From Candidatus Aenigmatarchaeota archaeon (GTDB taxonomy: Archaea > Aenigmatarchaeota > Aenigmatarchaeia > QMZS01), in the NCBI GenBank assembly GCA_021163805.1, contig JAGGTL010000053.1, positions 1 through 13,036 of the forward strand: 13,036 nt of DNA, read 5' to 3'. Made by a program: the position numbers and the translations under genes. Positions 6,208 to 11,759 of this stretch are shown piece after piece (positions within the stretch are counted from its first letter, which is position 1; every line of letters begins with the position of its first letter). Under the pieces are notes generated by a model. It was not told where the DNA came from. It saw only the letters and a list, made by a program, of their open reading frames with translations, and made no database searches.

Positions 6208-6846
6208 TTAAGGCAAAAAAGAATCAAATCTCAAATCCGTCTCAAGAACAATTATTTTTAAAGAATGTGTTTCTCTAGGAGTTAATCCATGAAATGGGTG
6301 GTCCTCATAATAAAACTTAGTTGCTGGAGTATAACCATATATATTAATTTTATTTCCTTTTAACATTTCAATTATTATATCACCCAATCTTTTGGTAGCA
6401 ACACTTAATTTTTTTTCTTCTGGTTTCATATACTTTTCCATAATTTTGTCACTTCTATACGTTCTTGTTCTTCTTGCAGTACATCCTTCTTCGTGCAATT
6501 CTTTACCGTAATCCAATATTGACGGATGGGTGTGATAATAAAATCCTATTTTCTGTTGTTTTGTTGTTAATTTAGATAATAGATTTTTATACCAATCTGA
6601 CTTTTCAGCTTTAGGTATATCTACATAAGAATTAGTTTTAAATTCGTCAGGTAATGGATAACATTCGTTAACTCTTGCAACTTCACCCTCTTTACAAACT
6701 GTTATATATCCCCCATCTTCAATTTCTCTCTCTAATCCCCAATACAATCTACTAACAAGAAATTTGAATTGTTCTGGTGTCAGAATTGCTGATTTAACAC
6801 CTCTCATATCTTCAAATGGAAAAAATTTGTTTCTTTTAAATAGCAT
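6208..6846 (-). CDS. JAB/MPN-like (possible metal-dependent isopeptidase) protein
   Basis: 212 residues. The best clue is KIGFYYHTHPSILDYG (99-114): a beta-strand followed by His-x-His-Pro, as in the JAMM metal site of JAB1/MPN+ deubiquitinase-like enzymes. An upstream EDGGYITV (43-50) resembles the strand carrying the JAMM glutamate. The expected Ser-x-x-Asp after the HxHP appears either immediately (S109-I-L-D112) or displaced (YRSD, 130-133), so the active site is not a textbook match. Later, RLGDIIIEMLKGNKINIYGY (153-172) fits the closing strand of the fold. There is no signal peptide or membrane segment. It lies 17 bases downstream of ribL. The fold is a moderate inference and the substrate is unknown. 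Confidence 0.5.
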   Translation of the reverse strand: MLFKRNKFFPFEDMRGVKSAILTPEQFKFLVSRLYWGLEREIEDGGYITVCKEGEVARVNECYPLPDEFKTNSYVDIPKAEKSDWYKNLLSKLTTKQQKIGFYYHTHPSILDYGKELHEEGCTARRTRTYRSDKIMEKYMKPEEKKLSVATKRLGDIIIEMLKGNKINIYGYTPATKFYYEDHPFHGLTPRETHSLKIIVLETDLRFDSFLP

Positions 6847-6863
6847 AATTATTTTCCTAAATT

Positions 6864-7283
6864 TTATTTATCCAACTGTTTCTCCCTCAATTTAGAACTC
6901 TTATATTTCTCCGGTTTAAAAGGTTTCATCCTTTTTATTTCTGGTTCCAAACCAATTTCTTTTAATTTGTTTCTGAGAACATTTTCATCAACATTTTGGT
7001 CATAACCCAAACACAAAACATCCGGATTTTCTTCTTTTACAACTTTAAGTTTATCTTTTTGGTCACCAAGCACAACTTTATCCGCAATTTTAAGTTCTTT
7101 GATTTTTTTCAATCTTTCCTCTTCAGTCTGTGCGGGTTCTCTTCCTTTTTCCTTTCTAATTGTTTTATCTCTTGCCACAACAACTATCAAATAATCTCCT
7201 TCTTTCTTTGCCTGTTCAAAATAATTCAAATGACCTGGATGCAGAGGATCAAAAGTTCCGAAAACCATCACTTTTTTAAACAT
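6864..7283 (-). CDS. ribL: Archaeal FAD synthase (cytidylyltransferase family)
   Basis: 139 residues, a typical length for archaeal RibL, which transfers AMP (and can transfer CMP) to FMN to make FAD. The nucleotidyltransferase signature MVFGTFDPLHPGHLNYFEQA (6-25) carries the HxGH motif at 15-18. It is followed by KKIKELKIADKVVLGD and by KYKSSKLREK near the C-terminus, in place of the ISSTxxR-type motif. Glycerol-3-phosphate cytidylyltransferase is a close alternative, but the length and C-terminal region favour RibL. It is the first gene of a minus-strand series and is divergent from the histone-fold gene. Confidence 0.85.
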   Translation of the reverse strand: MFKKVMVFGTFDPLHPGHLNYFEQAKKEGDYLIVVVARDKTIRKEKGREPAQTEEERLKKIKELKIADKVVLGDQKDKLKVVKEENPDVLCLGYDQNVDENVLRNKLKEIGLEPEIKRMKPFKPEKYKSSKLREKQLDK

Positions 7284-7299
7284 AATAGATTTTTAGAAA

Positions 7300-7309
7300 T
7301 AAGTTTAAA
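7300..7309 (-). promoter_or_regulatory. Probable TATA box of ribL
   Basis: On the minus strand TTTAAACTTA is centred about 21 bases before the ribL ATG, consistent with a leaderless or nearly leaderless archaeal transcript. Confidence 0.4.
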
Positions 7310-7398
7310 CCAAAAGATCGAACGAGAAAAAGATTCTGTTTTTCCTTTAAATTTCTACCAACTTGGCGTAAATTTATCTAAAAATTGCCTAAAAAAGC

Positions 7399-7408
7399 TT
7401 TATAAATA
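7399..7408 (+). promoter_or_regulatory. TATA box of the histone-fold gene
   Basis: TTTATAAATA is a near-ideal archaeal TATA box, preceded by the purine-rich stretch AAAAAAGC in the place of a TFB recognition element. It is centred about 22 bases before the ATG at 7425, so the transcript should be leaderless or nearly so. This is the clearest promoter in the window. The rest of the spacer between ribL and this gene shows nothing further. Confidence 0.7.
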
Positions 7409-7424
7409 GTAATTTAATAGTATT

Positions 7425-7601
7425 ATGGGAGAAATGTTAGTTGTTCAATCAAAAGTAAGAGAAATAGCAAAGAAAGCAGATGCAAATGTTGGAAGCGATT
7501 TCGTAGATAATCTCTCAAAGAAAGTCGAAGAGATGATTGAGGAAGCAGTAAATAGAGCAAAAGCGAATGGAAGAAAAACATTAAGAGGATACGATTTGTA
7601 A
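7425..7601 (+). CDS. Short single histone-fold protein
   Basis: 58 residues. SKVREIAKKA (helix 1), then FVDNLSKKVEEMIEEAVNRA (helix 2), then KANGRKTLRGYDL, where the RKT loop after a long helix is a hallmark of archaeal histones and NF-Y/CBF-like folds. Archaeal histones such as HMfB have 66-70 residues and a third helix after RKTxxxxD. This one stops right after that Asp-Leu, so helix 3 is essentially missing. It probably dimerises and may bind DNA, but the truncated end makes classical nucleosome-like wrapping uncertain. The start is set by the strong TATA box; Met4 is an alternative. tRNA-Leu follows on the same strand. Confidence 0.8.
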   Translation: MGEMLVVQSKVREIAKKADANVGSDFVDNLSKKVEEMIEEAVNRAKANGRKTLRGYDL

Positions 7602-7630
7602 TTTTTTATTTTTTACTTATTTTTGTTTTG
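7602..7630 (+). terminator. T-rich terminator after the histone-fold gene
   Basis: Just past the stop codon the plus strand has several T runs, including TTTTTT, TTTTTT, TTTTT and TTTT. Archaeal RNA polymerase terminates at oligo-T tracts without needing a hairpin. The same stretch must also contain the tRNA-Leu promoter. Confidence 0.4.
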
Positions 7631-7685
7631 ATTTTTAATTAATTTATGCAGGAGTAGCCAAGTGGTCAAAGGCGCTGGACTCAAG

Positions 7686-7730
7686 TGAACAGGTTTCAAC
7701 TTAAAAAACAAAATTCAAAACTAATAAGAA
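7686..7730 (+). other. Anticodon-loop intron of tRNA-Leu (position 37/38)
   Basis: 45 bases. CUCA (7680-7683) faces UAAG (7725-7728) as the centre helix, with three pairs and one C-A mismatch. The bulges AGU (7684-7686) and AAA (7729-7731) are each cut after the second base. The outer helix is the anticodon stem. Confidence 0.8.
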
Positions 7731-7762
7731 ATCCAGTCTCTTAGTGAGTTCGGCGGTTCGAA

Positions 7763-7823
7763 TGAACCTATAAGAGAAATATTAATTAAAGCATCTGTTT
7801 TTAGAAAAAAAGGTTCACGAAAA
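7763..7823 (+). other. T-loop intron of tRNA-Leu (position 59/60)
   Basis: A strict bulge-helix-bulge. The outer helix is the T-stem; the centre is UUCG (7757-7760) with CGAA (7818-7821), all four Watson-Crick. The bulges are AAU (7761-7763) and AAU (7822-7824). The inner helix is GAACCT (7764-7769) with AGGTTC (7811-7816). The cut falls after the second base of each bulge. Confidence 0.87.
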
Positions 7824-7874
7824 TCCGCCCTCCTGCATCAATCAATTGATAATATTAAAATCTTTTATAGAATT

Positions 7875-8399
7875 ATGAGAATTGAATTGGATATTATTCC
7901 ATTGGGAGATATAAATAGAGATATAATTGATGCTTTAAAGCAGGAACTAAAAGAAAAAAATTTTATTGTAAGAATTTATGCGAAAACAAATCCTCCAAAA
8001 ACAGCTTTTAATGTCTATAGAAAGCAATATAATGCCAATATTATTATAGATACTTTAAGAAAATTAAAGGGAAACATAATAGCAATAACCAACTTTGATA
8101 TTTACACAGATAAATCAAATTTTGTATTTTCTGTTTCGGAATATGATGGTCCATCCGTAATATCAATTTATAGACTGGATTCAAAATTTTATCAAGAAAA
8201 ACCAAATTTTGATCTGTTGGTTAGCAGATTGGTAAAAGAGGTTTTATATTCCATTGGAAAGATGGTTGGTTTGAAAAACTGCAAAAATATAAAATGCATT
8301 ATGCACAAAACAAATTCTGTAAGCGATTTAGATTATAAAGAAATGGATTTTTGTAAAGATTGTAAAATTAATAATGCTTTGCAGGGAATAGATTTGTAG
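7875..8399 (+). CDS. Archaemetzincin-like protein lacking the catalytic zinc site
   Basis: 174 residues, the size of archaeal archaemetzincins (peptidase family M54). Family traits present are the N-terminal MRIELDIIPLGDI, the middle FDIYTDKSNFVFSVSEYDG and ISIYRLDSKFY, and the four-cysteine structural zinc site C136, C141, C160, C163 with CIM (141-143). The catalytic motif HExxHxxGxxH should occupy 125-135. Here it reads YSIGKMVGLKN: the three zinc-binding histidines are Tyr125, Lys129 and Asn135, and the general base Glu is Ser126, while Gly128 and Gly132 remain. The frame is intact, so this is a non-catalytic paralogue rather than a decayed gene. It follows tRNA-Leu and ends two bases before endA, so the two probably form an operon. 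Confidence 0.85.
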   Translation: MRIELDIIPLGDINRDIIDALKQELKEKNFIVRIYAKTNPPKTAFNVYRKQYNANIIIDTLRKLKGNIIAITNFDIYTDKSNFVFSVSEYDGPSVISIYRLDSKFYQEKPNFDLLVSRLVKEVLYSIGKMVGLKNCKNIKCIMHKTNSVSDLDYKEMDFCKDCKINNALQGIDL

Positions 8400-8401
8400 A
8401 T

Positions 8402-9103
8402 ATGGCAACAAAAAAAATAAAAGTTAAGAAGAGTAAAGAAAAAAATAAAGAAGCGGTAGATAAAGTAAAAAAATCAAAAAATAAAGAAAATTTGAAGAAA
8501 GAAAATATTCAAAAGAAAGATGTAGAAAAGATGTCTGGCCAGAATGAAAAATTATATGAAAAGAAAAAGGTGTATAAAGGATATCTTATAGAGAATAAAG
8601 TTTGTGTATTTAATAAAACCGAAGCAGAGGAAGTTTATGATATTGGATGTTTTGGCAAAATAAAAGACGATAAAAATGAATTGTCTCTTGAAGAAGCTCT
8701 TTTGCTAATGAAGAGAAATAGATTGAAAGTATTCAAGAATGAAAAGGAAATAAGCAGGGAGGAATTTTATAAATATGCTTGTTCTGTTGATGCCGAATTT
8801 CCATGGAAATATACAGTTTATGAAGAACTTAGAAACAGGGGACTTCTTGTAAGGACGGGGTTTAAATTTGGAACTCATTTCAGGGTTTATGCGAGAGGTG
8901 TAAAATTGAAAAGAGGCCCAAAAACTTTGAAAGAACATACAAAATGGGTCGTTCATGCCGTTCCCGAAAATTATACCTGTTCTTTCCCAGAACTGTCAAG
9001 AGCAGTTAGACTGGCGCATAATATAAGAGCAAAAATGTTGTGGGCCATTGTTGATGAAGAGGGAGATGTAACTTATTATGAGATAATCAGAAAAACTCCT
9101 TGA
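8402..9103 (+). CDS. endA: tRNA-intron splicing endonuclease
   Basis: 233 residues. EndA cleaves bulge-helix-bulge junctions of pre-tRNA, leaving 2',3'-cyclic phosphate and 5'-hydroxyl ends. The catalytic triad is visible: Tyr163 in FGTHFRVYARG, His179 in KEHTKWVVHAVPE, and Lys211 in RLAHNIRAKMLWAIVDEEGD. Residues 57-130 are the N-terminal domain and 135-230 the catalytic domain, the size of a homotetrameric-type or alpha subunit. Residues 1-50 form a Lys/Glu-rich low-complexity extension, possibly RNA-binding; Met44 is an alternative start, but the near-contact with the upstream stop favours 8402. Tyr and His are 16 residues apart, against 10 in the M. jannaschii enzyme (Y115/H125), the extra part being basic (VKLKRGPK). 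Three intron-bearing tRNA genes in this window are its likely substrates. Confidence 0.93.
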   Translation: MATKKIKVKKSKEKNKEAVDKVKKSKNKENLKKENIQKKDVEKMSGQNEKLYEKKKVYKGYLIENKVCVFNKTEAEEVYDIGCFGKIKDDKNELSLEEALLLMKRNRLKVFKNEKEISREEFYKYACSVDAEFPWKYTVYEELRNRGLLVRTGFKFGTHFRVYARGVKLKRGPKTLKEHTKWVVHAVPENYTCSFPELSRAVRLAHNIRAKMLWAIVDEEGDVTYYEIIRKTP

Positions 9104-9206
9104 ATTTTTTGAAGAGCGATTGAAGAAGCAAACAACAGAAGAGATTTTTCAGATATTTGCAGGAAATTAAAGGAACTATTATTTTCTGGTAATATTGGTT
9201 TATGGT

Positions 9207-9214
9207 AAATATAT
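9207..9214 (+). promoter_or_regulatory. Possible TATA box of cbf5
   Basis: AAATATAT is centred about 22 bases before the ATG at 9233, which supports that ATG over the GTG at 9221. The 9104-9220 spacer after endA is AT-rich and shows no other gene or RNA motif. Confidence 0.4.
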
Positions 9215-9232
9215 TAATGTGTGAATAATTAT

Positions 9233-10006
9233 ATGATTTCTGGCCTAATAATCCTTGACAAACAAACAGGACCAACAAGTTTTGATTGTGTCGAACAGGT
9301 TAAAAAAATATTCCGTGTAGATAAAGCCGGACATACGGGAACCTTGGACCCCAAAGTTACGGGAGTTCTTTTAATTCTCTTGGGAGAAGCAAGAAAACTT
9401 GCCCCTCTTTTTGACAAATTGAATAAAACTTATCTTGGAGTTATGCATTTGCATAAAGAAGTTGAAAAAGAAAAATTGGAGGAAGTTCTAAAAAAATTTA
9501 GAGGGGAAATAATCCAGATTCCGCCTGTTAGGTCAAGAGTGAAGAGAGTTGCGCGGAAGAGAACTATCTATAAGTTAGAAATAAAAAAAATTGAAGGAAG
9601 AGACATAACTATGTTTATTGAATGTGAGCATGGCACTTATATTCGGAAATTATTTTCTGATATTGGCGAAGAATTAGGATGTGGAGCGCACATGAAATAT
9701 CTGAGAAGAATCGCTGTAGATGGATTTAAAGAGGAAGAATCAGTTGATTTAGAAAGATTAAAAAAAGAACGAGAAAAATGCCTGATTGGAAATGAGGAGA
9801 TTATCTCAAAACTTAAAATAAATAAAATTTCCCTTAAAAAGGAAGAAGAAAAGAAAGTTGAAAATGGAGTTCCCATTATTCTGAAAAAAATGGATAAATT
9901 TATTCAGGGAGAGAAAATTGCCATTTTTGTTGAAAATACTTTGAGAGCAATAGGAACTGTTGAAAAAAATAAGATTAGAATTGACAGGGTTTTGAAAATT
10001 GATTAA
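9233..10006 (+). CDS. cbf5: Cbf5/TruB-type RNA pseudouridine synthase with PUA domain
   Basis: 257 residues from the chosen ATG; a GTG at 9221 would add four. The catalytic segment KAGHTGTLDPKVTGVLLILL holds the invariant Asp in TLDP; GLIILDKQTGPTSFDCV before it and ECEHGTYIRKLFSDIGEELG after it are typical. The C-terminal 65 or so residues (VENGVPIILKKMDKF... to the end) fit a PUA RNA-binding domain. Archaeal Cbf5 is the catalytic subunit of H/ACA ribonucleoproteins and also makes pseudouridine 55 in tRNA. Most archaeal Cbf5 proteins are about 320-340 residues with an N-terminal extension of roughly 50 residues; this one starts almost at the catalytic domain. It is therefore a short form, and a stand-alone TruB-like role cannot be excluded. 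Confidence 0.9.
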   Translation: MISGLIILDKQTGPTSFDCVEQVKKIFRVDKAGHTGTLDPKVTGVLLILLGEARKLAPLFDKLNKTYLGVMHLHKEVEKEKLEEVLKKFRGEIIQIPPVRSRVKRVARKRTIYKLEIKKIEGRDITMFIECEHGTYIRKLFSDIGEELGCGAHMKYLRRIAVDGFKEEESVDLERLKKEREKCLIGNEEIISKLKINKISLKKEEEKKVENGVPIILKKMDKFIQGEKIAIFVENTLRAIGTVEKNKIRIDRVLKID

Positions 10007-10016
10007 ATTTTTTTAT

Positions 10017-10172
10017 TTACAAAACAAATCTCAAGACAATTACCAAAACACAAATTCCAAAACCAATTCCCAGAACAATCTCTGGTTTTAAATTAATCCC
10101 CTCCTCAATCTCATCAAAATAATTTATTAATCCGGCAGTTGTCTGGGGCAATCTTTTCTTTTCTTTTGCCAT
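10017..10172 (-). CDS. secG: Protein translocase subunit SecG / Sec61-beta
   Basis: 51 residues, a small gene easily missed. The sequence starts MAKEKKRLPQTTAGLINYFD and continues EIEEGINLKPEIVLGIG before a single C-terminal membrane helix (about 34-51, IVLGIGFGICVLVIVLRF). This is the archaeal Sec61-beta pattern: a basic, Pro-containing cytosolic start, AGLI(N/R)YFxE, then IKLxPExVLG leading into the helix. It is the tail-anchored third subunit of the SecYE translocation channel. The stop lies 10 bases beyond the convergent cbf5 stop, and glyS lies upstream on the same strand. Confidence 0.92.
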   Translation of the reverse strand: MAKEKKRLPQTTAGLINYFDEIEEGINLKPEIVLGIGFGICVLVIVLRFVL

Positions 10173-10184
10173 AATTTATTTTTA

Positions 10185-10194
10185 TTTATAAATA
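10185..10194. promoter_or_regulatory. TATA-like element upstream of secG
   Basis: TTTATAAATA lies in the 40-base gap between glyS and secG, centred about 18 bases before the secG ATG. This is slightly close for a TATA box but matches the strong element before the histone-fold gene. Being nearly palindromic, it reads the same on both strands. Confidence 0.4.
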
Positions 10195-10212
10195 AAAGAA
10201 TTATTAAATAAT

Positions 10213-11700
10213 TTACAATCTGTAACCTTCTTTCTTCTTCCTCGTTAAAACTGTTTTTCCAATATTTTTAAAATCAATCTCCGTATTGATCAATTTTTTC
10301 AGAATCTTCTCCAATTCAGATATTTTTACCCTGACCTGCTCAGTAGAATCTCTGTCTCTTATCGTAACAGTATTATCTTTTAAAGAATCATAATCTATTG
10401 TAATGCAATAAGGAATTCCAACTTCATCCGCTCTCGCATATCTCTTTCCAATGCTTCCTTTTGAATCGAAAAAACACTCGAATTTTTTTTTGAGTTTTTC
10501 ATACAATTCAAATCCTTTTTTATCTAAATTATCCTTATTTACTAGGGGAAAGATTCCAAGGGTAAAAGGAGCTATCTTCGGATTTAATTTTAAGATTTTG
10601 TTTGAAAATGAAAGTTCAAGTAAAAAATAAAAAATCCTGTCCACGCCAAAAGACAGTTCAAGAACATGAGGAATGAATTTTTTACCTTCCATATTAACAT
10701 GCAAATTTTCACCAGAAATTTTTTCATGCCCTTTCAAATCGTGATCGGTTCTGTAATGAACCCCTCCAACTTCTTTGAATGTATCAAATTTTTTTGAAAA
10801 AATCTCAACATCAAAGTGGTATTTATTATAGAAAGCCTTTTCATCTTCTCCAAGTTCTCTCAATCTGAATTTTTCGGAATTAATTTTTAAAACATTTAAA
10901 AAAAACTGCTGAACTTTTGCAAGATAATAAATATAGAATTTTGGAAGTTTATCCAGTAATTTTTTGCAGGAAATTTCTTCAGCATTTTTATTATTGGAAA
11001 ATTTGATTTTTAGTTTATAGTTTTCCACATCTTCAAAATTCTCGCATTCGTTTATTTGGTCCGGATCAAAAAAAATCTGCAATTCCGCCTGAGTAAATTC
11101 TCTCATCCTGTAAGTTCCCTGCCTTGGAGAAATTTCATTTCTAAAAGCTTTTCCGATTATTGCAAGGCCAAGCGGAAGTCTCTCTCTTGTTGCATTAAAC
11201 ATTCTCTTAAAGGAAACATAACAACTCTGAGCAGTTTCCGGTCTTAAATATCCTTTTTCATTTGAGCCAATGGTTAAAGGAAACATCAAATTCAAATACT
11301 TCACTTTTCCGAGTTCTCCGCCGCATTCCAAACATTTTATCTGCAATTCTTTTATTTTTTTGGTAAGTTGCTCCTCTGTAAGATGTTCTGCACTTTCTTT
11401 TGTTTTTTTTTCGATCAGATGGTCTGCTCTGAATTCGCTTCCGCATTTTTTGCAAATAACTATTGAATCAACAAAATTTTTTATATGCCCAGATGCAATA
11501 AATACTTTTTCCGGCATTATCTCACTCGGTTCAATTTCATAAAAATTTTCATTCAGATTTAGAAAATAATTTCTCCACAGATCTTCTAATTTTCTTTTCA
11601 TCAGAGTTCCGAGATGCCCATAATCATAAAAACCTGCAATTCCTCCATAAATCTCCGAACTCTTGAATAAAAAACCTCTCTTGGTCAGAATTTCTTCCAT
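10213..11700 (-). CDS. glyS: Glycyl-tRNA synthetase (alpha2, archaeal/eukaryotic type)
   Basis: 495 residues, somewhat shorter than the roughly 570 common in archaea. It is a class II synthetase that attaches glycine to tRNA-Gly. Seen in order: LTKRGFLFKSSEIYGGIAGF (5-24, motif 1 region); a zinc-like site with CKKC (83-86) and CLEC (123-126); YLRPETAQSCYVSF (151-164); motif 2, FRNEISPRQGTYRMREFTQA (186-205); GGVHYRTDHDLKGHEKISG (312-330); motif 3, HVLELSFGVDRI (345-356); and the anticodon-binding domain from about 375, containing GIFPLVNK and DEVGIPYCITIDYDSL. It is divergent from the GH47 gene, with a 59-base AT-rich spacer, and may share a transcript with secG. Confidence 0.96.
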   Translation of the reverse strand: MEEILTKRGFLFKSSEIYGGIAGFYDYGHLGTLMKRKLEDLWRNYFLNLNENFYEIEPSEIMPEKVFIASGHIKNFVDSIVICKKCGSEFRADHLIEKKTKESAEHLTEEQLTKKIKELQIKCLECGGELGKVKYLNLMFPLTIGSNEKGYLRPETAQSCYVSFKRMFNATRERLPLGLAIIGKAFRNEISPRQGTYRMREFTQAELQIFFDPDQINECENFEDVENYKLKIKFSNNKNAEEISCKKLLDKLPKFYIYYLAKVQQFFLNVLKINSEKFRLRELGEDEKAFYNKYHFDVEIFSKKFDTFKEVGGVHYRTDHDLKGHEKISGENLHVNMEGKKFIPHVLELSFGVDRIFYFLLELSFSNKILKLNPKIAPFTLGIFPLVNKDNLDKKGFELYEKLKKKFECFFDSKGSIGKRYARADEVGIPYCITIDYDSLKDNTVTIRDRDSTEQVRVKISELEKILKKLINTEIDFKNIGKTVLTRKKKEGYRL

Positions 11701-11735
11701 TATTTAAATTTAAATTAAAATTAACATCTTTTCGA

Positions 11736-11744
11736 TTTAATGTA
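11736..11744 (+). promoter_or_regulatory. Possible TATA box of the GH47 gene
   Basis: TTTAATGTA is centred about 20 bases before the GH47 ATG in the short spacer shared with glyS. The glyS side has AATTTAAATTTAAATA directly before its own start. Both are plausible from spacing alone. Confidence 0.35.
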
Positions 11745-11759
11745 AAAGTTTTGAAAATT

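Larger units (their letters stand above)
7648..7837 (+). tRNA. tRNA-Leu (anticodon CAA) with two introns
   Basis: The acceptor GCAGGAG (7648-7654) pairs with CTCCTGC (7830-7836); the discriminator is A7837 and no CCA is encoded. The D-stem is GCC/GGC (7657-7673). The anticodon stem CTGGA (7675-7679) pairs with TCCAG (7732-7736), with anticodon CAA at 7682-7684. A 45-base intron (7686-7730) follows base 37. The long class II variable arm (7737-7751, CTC/GAG stem) confirms leucine type. The T-stem GGCGG (7752-7756) and CCGCC (7825-7829) are separated by a 61-base intron (7763-7823) between positions 59 and 60; removal gives loop TTCGAAT. All arms are intact once both introns are removed. Confidence 0.93.

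Noticed and set aside
9104..9220. Small RNA gene between endA and cbf5
   Set aside because: No C/D or H/ACA motif and no stable hairpin on either strand; only a probable TATA box near its end.
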